NCBI GenBank assembly: GCA_964570625.1
Contig: CAZMYW010000008.1
Coordinates: forward strand, 1-64,000
Direction: 5' to 3'
Length of the DNA: 64,000 nt
Source: JBFLXB01 sp964570625
GTDB taxonomy: Bacteria; Nitrospirota; Nitrospiria; 2-01-FULL-66-17
Positions 55,098 to 62,703 of the stretch are shown here, one piece after another. The translations under genes were made by a program, and so were the position numbers. Position 1 is the first letter of the stretch, and each line of letters opens with the position of its first letter. Below the pieces are notes generated by a model, which saw only the letters and a list, made by a program, of their open reading frames with translations, had not been told where the DNA came from and made no database searches.

Positions 55098-56285
55098 TCA
55101 CGCCTCCCCGATCAGGGTGAGCACGCCGGTGTAGTTGTGTAGACAAGCGCCGTCCGTGGTCGGACCGATTTCAGCGTAGGTAAAGAATCCGATGACGGGG
55201 AGATCGGCGAACTCGCGGCGAATGATCTCCAGATCCACGTTGGCCTGTCCGTACAGGGCCGTGCCGCGGCCGCAGCAGTTGAAGTACACGCCGAAGCTCG
55301 GCGGCCGGCCGGTGCACACTTTGGACAGCTCCTCCACCATGGTCTCCATATCCCGACGCGCATTGGCGGCGTCGCGGATCGTGAAAGAGACCACCTGCCC
55401 TTCGCGCACGGGCGAACCCGCGAGCAGCGAGCCTTCGTGGGGATCCACTCCGTGGATATTGCGGACGTAGTACTCGCCGGGGTACAGGCCCGCTTGGGTC
55501 GGGTCGCACGGGAAGCCCAAGAAGAACACGCTTGCGGCGGTCCTCAGGTCCGTGATCGCCCACTCGCGTACCAGGCGGGTAAATACCTCGTAGGCCGGAC
55601 GACCGCCGAGTTCGTAGATCACGTTGCCATCGGCTCGCGTCACGAGCAAGGGATCGCCGACCGGGTGACACGCGATGGTGTGGCCGATCGCTCGGCTCAC
55701 CCCACCGGAGAACAAGGCGCCGCACACTGCATCGGATGCGACCTCGGTGCCGCACCACTGGTAGGTGTGCATATGGGTGCCGTTTTCCGACGCCCCGCCG
55801 CCTACCGTGGCCACGCCCGGCCACGCCCGACAGAGCCCGTCGAGAAACGGGCGTGCCTGCAAGGTGAGTGTGTCGGGAAACAGCATCAGCAGGTCGTGGC
55901 AGGATCTGGCGTTGGCTAACATGCTCGTCATCCGTCGCGCGGCCAGCCCGCCTTGCTGGCGGAGCGATCGCACCAGAAACGGGGTTGCGACGACCGTGTC
56001 CGAGGCCAGGACTAGGACCGCGATGGCGGGCTCGTCCTCGACTTCTCCATCGGATGTCACGATTCCCATGGCGCTGCACCCCACGACGTGCCGGGTGCGG
56101 GTCACTTCCGCGATGCGTTCCAGCATTCGGGGATACAGGGCAGCGTGGGGGATGGTAGCGAACACCAGCGCAAAATCGGCCTGGAGCAGACCGGCTCGCG
56201 CCATGGCCTCGCGCGCCGCAGCCGTGGCCGCGGAGACGGTGGATTTTTCGATCGAGGCGCCGACACCGGCTTTGAGCATAACCAT
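55098..56285 (-). CDS. FIST-domain sensor/ligand-binding protein
   Basis: About 395 residues from ATG at 56283-56285; a start six bases further in, or an upstream start to 56375, is possible. The N-terminal half shows FIST_N blocks (VVGCSAMGIVTSDGEVE, VATVGGGASENG), and the C-terminal half shows FIST_C blocks (FTRLVREWAI, VYFNCCGRG, GFFTYAEIGP, LHNYTGVLTLIGE). FIST domains bind small ligands, perhaps amino acids, and are usually linked to signalling domains. Here the pair stands alone. No signal peptide. It is divergent from tetR-like 56435 and upstream of the M14 gene. Confidence 0.88.
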   Translation of the reverse strand: MVMLKAGVGASIEKSTVSAATAAAREAMARAGLLQADFALVFATIPHAALYPRMLERIAEVTRTRHVVGCSAMGIVTSDGEVEDEPAIAVLVLASDTVVATPFLVRSLRQQGGLAARRMTSMLANARSCHDLLMLFPDTLTLQARPFLDGLCRAWPGVATVGGGASENGTHMHTYQWCGTEVASDAVCGALFSGGVSRAIGHTIACHPVGDPLLVTRADGNVIYELGGRPAYEVFTRLVREWAITDLRTAASVFFLGFPCDPTQAGLYPGEYYVRNIHGVDPHEGSLLAGSPVREGQVVSFTIRDAANARRDMETMVEELSKVCTGRPPSFGVYFNCCGRGTALYGQANVDLEIIRREFADLPVIGFFTYAEIGPTTDGACLHNYTGVLTLIGEA

Positions 56286-56368
56286 CCGTGATGGGATGTG
56301 TATCCTAACAGGTTGGATTCCGGTCCCGCAATACGAATCAGTTGTGAGCGTCGTCCGACTATGGGGGG

Positions 56369-56396
56369 TTGACAATCGACAAGAGATTCTGATAAA
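56369..56396 (+). promoter_or_regulatory. Promoter of the TetR-family regulator gene
   Basis: TTGACA (56369-56374), a 16-bp spacer, then GATAAA (56391-56396), four of six to the -10 consensus. The operator follows three bases later, so repressor binding would cover the transcription start. Confidence 0.55.
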
Positions 56397-56398
56397 TA

Positions 56399-56410
56399 GA
56401 CTGACCAGTC
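56399..56410 (+). promoter_or_regulatory. TetR-family operator
   Basis: GACTG-AC-CAGTC, a perfect 5-2-5 inverted repeat extended on the right by GGTTT. Sites of the AGACTGACCAGTC kind are well-known TetR-family operators. It lies between the -10 element and the regulator start at 56435, implying autorepression. Confidence 0.68.
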
Positions 56411-56434
56411 GGTTTGTTATGGCGTGATGAGACG

Positions 56435-57031
56435 ATGAAAGCGGAGATCAGCGAGAAGGGCGAGCGTACCCGGCGTCGGATTTTGGAGACCGCGCGGGTG
56501 TTGTTCCACGCTCGGGGATACACCAACACGAGTATGGACGACATCGTCAGAAAATCTCGCGTCACCAAGGGGAACCTCTACTACTACTTCGCCAGTAAGG
56601 AGGTGCTTGGGCACGCGGTGGTGGACGAAACGATCGCGGAGCAGTTTGATGGTCCGTTGTCGGTGGCCGGCGATCCGGTCCGGCAGATTGTGGCGATGTT
56701 CCGACGCTCCGAACGGGCATTGGCCGACGAGCGATGCAAAGGCGGGTGTCTGTTCGGGAACCTGGCCCTGGAGGTGTCGGATTTGCACGATGGCCTGCGT
56801 CGAAAGTTGGAGGAGGCGTTTTCTCTATGGGAAGGCCGGATCGCGGCGGTGTTGGAGTCCGGCGTGCGAGACGGCGTGTTCACCGCGGACCTCGACTCCA
56901 AAACCACTGCGCGGTTTCTGGTGGCGACACTCGAAGGGGGCATTCTGTTGGCCAAAGTGAAACGGAATGTGGCGGCGTTGAAGGCATGCACCGGGATGGT
57001 CGAACGGCTGTTGGAGAGCTCGCGGGTATAA
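56435..57031 (+). CDS. TetR/AcrR-family transcriptional regulator
   Basis: 198 residues from ATG 56435; a TTG at 56414 lies inside the operator and is unlikely. The N-terminal ERTRRRILETARVLFHARGY and TSMDDIVRKSRVTKGNLYYYF blocks are the classic TetR helix-turn-helix (residues ~10-55). The ligand-binding C-terminus contains CKGGCLFGNLALEVSD, a Cys-bearing block common in regulators of reductases and electrophile responses. It likely represses itself and the SDR gene 31 nt downstream. Confidence 0.93.
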   Translation: MKAEISEKGERTRRRILETARVLFHARGYTNTSMDDIVRKSRVTKGNLYYYFASKEVLGHAVVDETIAEQFDGPLSVAGDPVRQIVAMFRRSERALADERCKGGCLFGNLALEVSDLHDGLRRKLEEAFSLWEGRIAAVLESGVRDGVFTADLDSKTTARFLVATLEGGILLAKVKRNVAALKACTGMVERLLESSRV

Positions 57032-57062
57032 GGTTCAAGGGCGGGGTGTGGAAGGGGCGGTG

Positions 57063-57821
57063 ATGCGTCTGGCGCGGAAAGTCGTAGTCGTAACTGGAGG
57101 AGGAACGGGGATCGGCGAAGCAATCGCCCGGCGGTTCGCCACCGAGGGCGCACGGGTGGCGATCACCGGCAGGCGCAAGGACAGACTGGAAGACGTGGTC
57201 AGCGCGATTCAGGGGGCGGGCGGGGAGGCACTGGCTTTGCCAGGCAGCGTCACGAACGAAACGGACGTCCGCCACGCTGTCCAGACGACGCTCGTGACGT
57301 TCGGACGGATCGACGTCCTGGTGAACAACGCTGGGAACCTGTTTCACGCGGGTTGGTTGCACGAGACGACCGATGCCGCATGGAACGACACGCTCGACGT
57401 GTTCTTGACCGGAGTCTTTCGATTCAGCCGCGCGGTGATTCCCCAGATGCTGACACAGAGAGGGGGATCGATTCTCAACATCTCGACCGTCTCTGCGCTC
57501 AAAGCGATGCCCGGGTTTCCGGCCCACGCATACGCAGCGGCCAAGGCCGGGGTCAACATGTTGACCAAGACGATCGCGATTCAATACGCGGAGCAGGGCA
57601 TTCGGTGCAACGCCATCTGCCCGGCGGGGGTGGACACGCCGGGTGTGGCGGGTCTGATGTCCGATCCCTCGCAACGAGTGGCGTTCGATCGGTTGCATCC
57701 GGTGGGACGGATCGGCAAACCCGAAGAAATTGCGGCGGCCGCGGTGTACTTCGCCTCGGACGAGTCCATGTGGACCACCGGCAGCATCCTCGCCGTGGAC
57801 GGGGGCGTATCTGCCGGGTGA
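57063..57821 (+). CDS. Short-chain dehydrogenase/reductase (classical SDR)
   Basis: 252 residues from ATG 57063, with GGAAGGGG just upstream; GTG 57048 is an alternative. The cofactor motif TGGGTGIG (11-18), NNAG (88-91), the catalytic Ser near 141 (NISTVSA), Tyr157 and Lys161 (YAAAK), and the C-terminal GSILAVDGG are intact. Arg37-Arg38 after the second strand suggest NADP(H) preference. FabG-like sequences catalyse many keto-reductions, so the substrate is unknown. It is probably in an operon with the TetR gene and controlled by it. Confidence 0.9.
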   Translation: MRLARKVVVVTGGGTGIGEAIARRFATEGARVAITGRRKDRLEDVVSAIQGAGGEALALPGSVTNETDVRHAVQTTLVTFGRIDVLVNNAGNLFHAGWLHETTDAAWNDTLDVFLTGVFRFSRAVIPQMLTQRGGSILNISTVSALKAMPGFPAHAYAAAKAGVNMLTKTIAIQYAEQGIRCNAICPAGVDTPGVAGLMSDPSQRVAFDRLHPVGRIGKPEEIAAAAVYFASDESMWTTGSILAVDGGVSAG

Positions 57822-57908
57822 ATCGCGGGACGACGGGTTCGGGCGAAGACAGACTGCCATGCAGTCGTATCACGAAAGGCAACGCGCAAGAGAAAGGCCA
57901 CAGCATGT

Positions 57909-57936
57909 CGTCATTGCGCCAGAACGCGCAACGACG
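57909..57936 (+). promoter_or_regulatory. Leader hairpin before the zinc-ribbon gene
   Basis: An 11-bp stem with one A/C mismatch (57909-57919 with 57926-57936) and a 6-nt loop ends 14 nt before the perfect Shine-Dalgarno sequence. It is not followed by a T-run. Confidence 0.4.
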
Positions 57937-57950
57937 GGCAGCAAGTTCGG

Positions 57951-57960
57951 AAAGGAGGTG
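57951..57960 (+). promoter_or_regulatory. Full-length Shine-Dalgarno sequence
   Basis: AAAGGAGGTG is fully complementary to the typical 16S rRNA 3' end, six bases before ATG 57967. It is the strongest ribosome site in the window and fixes the start of the small zinc-ribbon gene, suggesting high expression. Confidence 0.85.
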
Positions 57961-57966
57961 AACGGG

Positions 57967-58158
57967 ATGGAGTGCGTTCGGTGCCAGGGATTGATGGTGT
58001 CGGATCGCTTCGTCGATCTGGTGGAGAGCGGCGAAGCCGAGTTCGGCGGATGGCGGTGCCTGGTGTGCGGCAACATCACCGATCCGGTGATCGTCGCCAA
58101 TCGGGAACAACCACCCGCGCCCAGGAAACCGCTGCGGAAGCGGGAGTTCGCGGCGTAA
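57967..58158 (+). CDS. Small zinc-ribbon protein
   Basis: 63 residues. Two Cys pairs, CVRC near the N-terminus and CLVC near residue 32, form a single zinc ribbon, with GGW before the second pair and a basic C-terminus. The pattern MECVRCQGLMV followed by GWRCxxCG is one I associate with Nitrospira-type genomes, where it is annotated as hypothetical. The start is fixed by a perfect Shine-Dalgarno sequence; the longer open frame upstream is not credible. It may bind nucleic acid or a protein partner; function unknown. Confidence 0.82.
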   Translation: MECVRCQGLMVSDRFVDLVESGEAEFGGWRCLVCGNITDPVIVANREQPPAPRKPLRKREFAA

Positions 58159-58280
58159 TAGGTCAGACCGCCGGAAGCGGAATTCGCGGCCGGCCTTGAA
58201 CACAAACCGGGTCGGCTGGGCAGAGTGCGAAGCAAGGCGCAAGCGACGGGCTCTAGAGAACCACACCAAGGAGGGATGCC

Positions 58281-58814
58281 ATGGGCGGGAAAAAGAACGT
58301 GGTGTTTGGATTCTTCTACTTGGTCCTGACGGCGCTGCTCGGGCCGTACATGATTGTGACCTATATGGGTCCGCACCAACAGGCCGAGCAAGCATATTCC
58401 GCCGCGGTCGCTGAGCTGACCCGCGCCGTGGAGACCGGGGTGGAGGAACAGGTCGCCCAGGCGCAGACCGACGCGATCGTGTCGTTGAATCGACGACTTG
58501 AGGCTGGAGAGCCGATCGAACAGATTAAAGGTGGCCCACACGCACACGGGAACCTCGAAGCCCTCCTCAACATCGCCGTGGGGATCGTGTTGGCCTTTCT
58601 GGTCGTCGGCTCCACGTTCAAGGAGATCATCAGTTGGCTCTTTATCGGCGGTGCGGTGTTGCACTCCGGCATGTTGTATCTCGGCACGGTTCTCGGCCAA
58701 GGATGGGCCTGGGCAGTGTTGAACACAGCCATCGGACCGTTGATGCTCTTGGCCGGCCTGTTATTGGCCGGCATTGCAAGTCTCAAGGGATTTGAACCGC
58801 GGCCGGCTCGCTGA
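58281..58814 (+). CDS. Multi-pass membrane protein of unknown function
   Basis: 177 residues with a strong ribosome site (AAGGAGGG, 58268-58275). One N-terminal hydrophobic segment (residues ~7-28) is followed by a ~60-residue soluble, Glu/Gln-rich helical region, then three hydrophobic segments (residues ~93-165). A GGPHAHGN block precedes the membrane part and has two His that might bind metal. I recognise no family. It is flanked by the zinc-ribbon gene and a quinone oxidoreductase gene on the same strand, the latter 12 nt away. Confidence 0.75.
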   Translation: MGGKKNVVFGFFYLVLTALLGPYMIVTYMGPHQQAEQAYSAAVAELTRAVETGVEEQVAQAQTDAIVSLNRRLEAGEPIEQIKGGPHAHGNLEALLNIAVGIVLAFLVVGSTFKEIISWLFIGGAVLHSGMLYLGTVLGQGWAWAVLNTAIGPLMLLAGLLLAGIASLKGFEPRPAR

Positions 58815-58826
58815 GTCGGTTATGCC

Positions 58827-59804
58827 ATGACGCATGCGGTGATCATCGAACGCACCGGCGGACCGGAAGTGCTGGCCTGGCGCGAGTGTGCGGTGCCTGA
58901 TCCTGGTCCTGGCGAGGCCCGGGTTCGTCATACCGCGGTCGGCCTCAATTTTATCGATGTGTACCATCGCCGGGGGATGTACCCGCTGCCGGCGCTGCCG
59001 GCGGTTCTCGGTGTGGAGGCCGCGGGCCGCATCGAGGCGATTGGACCCGGCGTAACGGATATAGCGGTGGGGGACCGCGTCGCGTACGCGGGTGGACCCA
59101 CCGGTGCGTACAGCGAGGCGCGGGTGGTCCCCGCGGACCGGCTGGTCAAAGTCCCTGACGGAATCGACGATCAACGGGCCGCGGCCATGATGCTCAAAGG
59201 CATGACCGCCGAATATCTGTTGCGCCGCACGTTTCGCGTGGAATCCGGCCAGACGATCCTGGTGCATGCCGCGGCGGGCGGCGTGGGGCTCATCGCGTGC
59301 CAGTGGGCCAAGGCCATCGGTGCGACCGTCATCGGTACGGTGGGGACGAGACTGAAAGCCAAGGTTGCCGCCGAGCACGGCTGTGACCACCCGATCGTGA
59401 CCTCAGAGGAGGACTTCGTCGCGCGGGTGAAGGCGATCACCGGAGGGCGTGGTGTTCCGGTGGTGTATGACTCGGTCGGGAACGACACGTTCATGCGCTC
59501 GCTTGACTGCCTGGCTCCGAGGGGCTTGATGGTCAGTTTTGGTCAGGCCTCGGGGATGGTCCCGCCGTTGGACGTGACGGTGCTCTCCGCCAAGGGTTCG
59601 TTGTACCTCACTCGCCCCACGCTTTTTCACTACACCGCCACGCGTGAGGATTTGCTGGCGAGCGCCACGGCGCTGTTTGAGGTTGTTCTGAGCGGCGCGG
59701 TGTGCGTCGAGATTGGACAGACCTATCCGCTGCGGGATGCCTCGCGGGCGCACGCGGATTTAGAAGCCCGTCGCACGGTGGGTTCCACGGCGCTCGTCCC
59801 GTGA
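58827..59804 (+). CDS. NADPH:quinone oxidoreductase, zinc-independent MDR family
   Basis: 325 residues, full length. N-terminal GGPEVLAWRE, then VGLNFIDVYHRRGMYPLP, GVEAAGRIEAIGPGV, GDRVAY, MMLKGMTAEYLL and the nucleotide-binding HAAAGGVGLIACQWAK identify the Qor-type family. No zinc-binding Cys set. It reduces quinones with one electron from NADPH in known members. It starts 12 nt after the membrane-protein gene, probably in the same transcript. Confidence 0.92.
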   Translation: MTHAVIIERTGGPEVLAWRECAVPDPGPGEARVRHTAVGLNFIDVYHRRGMYPLPALPAVLGVEAAGRIEAIGPGVTDIAVGDRVAYAGGPTGAYSEARVVPADRLVKVPDGIDDQRAAAMMLKGMTAEYLLRRTFRVESGQTILVHAAAGGVGLIACQWAKAIGATVIGTVGTRLKAKVAAEHGCDHPIVTSEEDFVARVKAITGGRGVPVVYDSVGNDTFMRSLDCLAPRGLMVSFGQASGMVPPLDVTVLSAKGSLYLTRPTLFHYTATREDLLASATALFEVVLSGAVCVEIGQTYPLRDASRAHADLEARRTVGSTALVP

Positions 59805-59819
59805 TCGCCACCCCGCGGC

Positions 59820-59848
59820 TTGCATTCACCGTTCCTCGCCGATATACT
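59820..59848 (+). promoter_or_regulatory. Possible promoter of ispH
   Basis: A good -10 element, TATACT (59843-59848), is 17 bp from a weak -35, TTGCAT (59820-59825). The start would be near 59855, about 29 nt before the ispH ATG. Confidence 0.45.
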
Positions 59849-59883
59849 GGCCTGCGGTTTTCCGACATCGAGGGGCGTGCACT

Positions 59884-60729
59884 ATGGACGTCGAAGTAGC
59901 CCAGCACTCGGGATTTTGTTACGGCGTCAAGGAGGCGATCAAACTCGCCACCGAGACGGCCGAGGCGTCGGACCGGCCGACCGTGACCCTCGGTCCTCTC
60001 ATCCACAACCCGCAGGAAATTGAGCGACTCAACCGTGAGTATGGAATCGATCGCGTCGACTCCCTGGACGGCTTAACCGGCGCCAACGTCGTCATCAGAG
60101 CGCACGGCGTGCCGCCGGAATACTTTGAGAAAGCCGCCGCGCAGCAACTCACCGTAGTTGACGCCACGTGTCGGTTCGTGACCGACGTGCAGAATGCGGC
60201 GGTCGACTACTGCCGAAGAGGTTTTCCCCTGTACGTGGTGGGCGAGCCGCTCCACCCCGAAGTGATCGGCATTTTAGGCCACGCGAAACGCGCGTTTCCT
60301 GACGCGGAAATTCACGTGGTCGAGCAGGTGGAAGAGATTCTTGAGCAAAAACCTGAACGGGCTGCCGTGGTATTTCAGACCACGCACGATTATGCCAAAT
60401 ACAAGCTGCTCGAGCGGCACATCAAGGAACGCAAGTTGTCGTGGAAGATCAAGAACACGATCTGCGGCGCGACAAAGAGCAACCAGTATTCGGCAGACGA
60501 ATTGGCTAGGCGAGTGGATATCATGATCGTCATCGGCGGAAAGAACAGCGGCAACACCCGCCGCCTGATGGAGTTGTGCGAGAGTCACACGCGCGCGCGG
60601 CACCTTGAAACCGCGGCGGAACTTGATCTGGCGTGGTTCTCCGGCGCCACGAAGGTCGGCGTCACCGCAGGAGCTTCCACGCCGCAGTGGGTCGTCGATG
60701 AGGTGGTAGAGGCCATCGAGGCGCTCTGA
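59884..60729 (+). CDS. ispH: 4-hydroxy-3-methylbut-2-enyl diphosphate reductase
   Basis: 281 residues. The three cysteines that hold the iron-sulfur cluster are Cys12 (SGFCYGV), Cys96 (DATCRFV) and Cys194 (TICGATKSNQ). GPLIHNPQEIERL, IRAHGVPPE and VGVTAGASTPQWVV complete the signature. It makes IPP and DMAPP in the last step of the MEP isoprenoid pathway, which also feeds the polyprenyl-phosphate lipids used by the left-hand glycosylation genes. A 5'-proximal promoter is likely. Confidence 0.96.
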   Translation: MDVEVAQHSGFCYGVKEAIKLATETAEASDRPTVTLGPLIHNPQEIERLNREYGIDRVDSLDGLTGANVVIRAHGVPPEYFEKAAAQQLTVVDATCRFVTDVQNAAVDYCRRGFPLYVVGEPLHPEVIGILGHAKRAFPDAEIHVVEQVEEILEQKPERAAVVFQTTHDYAKYKLLERHIKERKLSWKIKNTICGATKSNQYSADELARRVDIMIVIGGKNSGNTRRLMELCESHTRARHLETAAELDLAWFSGATKVGVTAGASTPQWVVDEVVEAIEAL

Positions 60730-60817
60730 GGAAAATCCCCGCAGCACGCGGTCTGTTCTCATGGTCTCGAGACGCCCGTCAGTCAGTTAATAGCTCGGCA
60801 ACACGTTGAGTCGTAAC

Positions 60818-62086
60818 ATGCGCCGGTTGACCTTCCGGGTAGGACTAGTTCTTGTCCTGGCGGCTGCCGTGGGGCTGGGGTTACTGTCATACCTGAAGTC
60901 TCCCGTGATCTTCGGACTGCGGGAAGATATCAAACACGCGATTCCGCCTCAGGCTGTTCCCACCGGTGTTGGGGACCTCTCCGCCGAGGCGTGCGGTTCC
61001 TGCCACCGAGAGATCTACGAGGAGTGGAAAACCTCGATCCACTCGCAGGCGTTCGTGGACCCATTTTTCCAGGCGTACTGGAAGAAGGATCAACACATCT
61101 GGGTCTGCCTGAACTGCCACGCCCCGTTGCAAAATCAGCAGCAGATAGTGGTGACCGACCTGCGAGGCGGGCGGATCGACCGCCCGGAGAGTCATCCCAA
61201 TCCGGATTTTGATCCCGCGCTGCAGCGCGAAGGAATCACCTGCGCGGTTTGCCACGTGCGGGACGGCGTGATCCTGGGGCCGTTCGACGACTCGGTCGCG
61301 CCCCATCCGACCAGGTATGACCCCCGCTATCGCAGCACGGACATCTGTTACACCTGCCACGCGGTGCCGTCGGATCGATTTCAGTTTTATAACGGCGGCC
61401 CATGTGCGACGTTCATGGAGTATGAAGCCGGGCCGTACAAAGCCAAGGGCTACATCTGCCAGGACTGTCACATGCCCGAGGTGGAACGGGTGATGGCCGA
61501 GGGTGGTCCCGTCCGCAAGGGCCGTCGTCACTTGTGGCGTGGCGGGCACGACCCCGAGCAGCTCAAACGGGCGTTCACCGCGGTGCTGGCGGCCGATGAG
61601 CCGCGCTTGGCGGGAAGCCAGAAAACGACGTGGACGCTCACCATGACCAACAGTGGCGCTGGGCATATGTTGCCGACCGGCGATCCTGATCGCTATTTTC
61701 TGACCGAGATCGAAGTCCGCGATCGCACCGGGCGGGTCGTGGCATCCCGTAGCGACACCATTCGGCGATGGATCGTGTGGTGGCCGGTCATCTATGAATA
61801 CCGCGATACGCGGATTCCTCCGCTGGCGTCGCGGGAGCTGACGATGGACTATACGGTGCCGGATGTGGACGAGGGACTGACGATCACCGCCCGCGTGTCA
61901 TACCACTTCATGACCGATCGCCAATACCAGCGCCTGAAGACCAAATACGGACTCGATGTCGACAAGACGTACGCGTTTACGCTGTATGAGCAGACCGTGC
62001 CGTTACGGGCTGGCGAATCCGTGCCTCATGTCGCACAGAGTGCCGTCACGCCGGCGTGCGCTACGTCCAGCAACGAGGCGGGGTAG
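60818..62086 (+). CDS. Membrane-anchored pentahaem cytochrome c
   Basis: 422 residues from ATG 60818; a TTG at 60806 is an alternative. One N-terminal hydrophobic segment (residues ~5-28) anchors it facing the periplasm. Five haem sites follow: CGSCH (59), CLNCH (97), CAVCH (142), CYTCH (177) and CQDCH (214). Several free His (such as SHP, HP, RRHLW and GGHD) can serve as distal ligands. The haem part resembles the cytochrome c554-type multihaem group, while residues ~245-390 form a beta-rich, haem-free domain that includes GAGHMLPTGDPDRY. A periplasmic redox role is expected; its partners are unknown. Confidence 0.88.
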   Translation: MRRLTFRVGLVLVLAAAVGLGLLSYLKSPVIFGLREDIKHAIPPQAVPTGVGDLSAEACGSCHREIYEEWKTSIHSQAFVDPFFQAYWKKDQHIWVCLNCHAPLQNQQQIVVTDLRGGRIDRPESHPNPDFDPALQREGITCAVCHVRDGVILGPFDDSVAPHPTRYDPRYRSTDICYTCHAVPSDRFQFYNGGPCATFMEYEAGPYKAKGYICQDCHMPEVERVMAEGGPVRKGRRHLWRGGHDPEQLKRAFTAVLAADEPRLAGSQKTTWTLTMTNSGAGHMLPTGDPDRYFLTEIEVRDRTGRVVASRSDTIRRWIVWWPVIYEYRDTRIPPLASRELTMDYTVPDVDEGLTITARVSYHFMTDRQYQRLKTKYGLDVDKTYAFTLYEQTVPLRAGESVPHVAQSAVTPACATSSNEAG

Positions 62087-62155
62087 ACCCGGGGCGGCCG
62101 GGCTCGGATAAGCGGTCTTCCCAGATACGGGGTAAGGCATGACCACGAGCGTGGA

Positions 62156-62278
62156 GCCCTGTTCAGGAAGGCGTCAGATGCAAGGCGGCGGGAGAACCGC
62201 ACCGGAAGCGTACTGGGTCGTACGTGAGGAGCGGAAGCGCAGCGGCAACGCAGCAGATGATCCTTCATGGACAGGGCT
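62156..62278 (-). repeat. REP-like intergenic element, copy 2
   Basis: About 123 bp with imperfect 17-bp terminal inverted repeats (62156-62172 and 62262-62278, 15 of 17 matching) and an internal AGCGTACT/GTACGTGA near-palindrome. Its reverse complement matches the element at 50586-50698 over ~80 bases. It ends exactly before the stop codon of the minus-strand DUF2203 gene and lies between convergent genes. The 69 bases between it and the cytochrome stop hold nothing I recognise. Confidence 0.75.
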
Positions 62279-62635
62279 CTAGCGGAGCTTGGTGCGGCCG
62301 GCGAACCCGGACGTATAGTCGTGAAAATAGCCGATGTCCGGCTCCGGATACTTCCAGCAGTAGTACCCCTCGCCGTTGTCGAAATCCACCAGCCACAACC
62401 CTTTGACCTCGCACCCGAGCTCCATGACCTTTTTGGCCCACGCGCGAACCACGCCGGCGTATTCGGCCTCCAACTCTTGCCGCCTGGGTGTGTCGCCGCC
62501 TCTGAGGGCGAGCATCTGAGCCTCCACGATCGCTGCCTTGGTCACCGCCCGATCGGTCAGCGTTCGGACCTCGGGAAAAAGCTGCAGCGCTTCATCGTAG
62601 GTGAAGGTCTTCGGTGTCTGTTCGTCGGATTCCAT
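62279..62635 (-). CDS. DUF2203-family protein
   Basis: 118 residues. The N-terminus FTYDEALQLFPEVRTLTDRAV and the C-terminal GCEVKGLWLVDFDNGEGYYCWKYPEPDIGYFH pattern are typical of DUF2203, small cytoplasmic proteins of unknown function common in environmental bacteria. A long helix in the middle may dimerise. It lies upstream-to-downstream with the relA/spoT gene on the same strand (68 nt after its stop). Its stop codon abuts the REP-like element. Confidence 0.86.
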   Translation of the reverse strand: MESDEQTPKTFTYDEALQLFPEVRTLTDRAVTKAAIVEAQMLALRGGDTPRRQELEAEYAGVVRAWAKKVMELGCEVKGLWLVDFDNGEGYYCWKYPEPDIGYFHDYTSGFAGRTKLR

Positions 62636-62703
62636 GAGCTCAGGGCCTCGTCAATTCCTCTAACTTTGGCAGGGTATCATAGACTTTCGGCCGGCGGCAA
62701 GAC

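Noticed and set aside
58134..58190. Near-direct repeat of ~20 bp (GGAAGCGG...TTCGCGGC) at the end of and just after the zinc-ribbon gene
   Set aside because: Short, imperfect, and with no other copy seen; probably a small local duplication or chance in GC-rich DNA.
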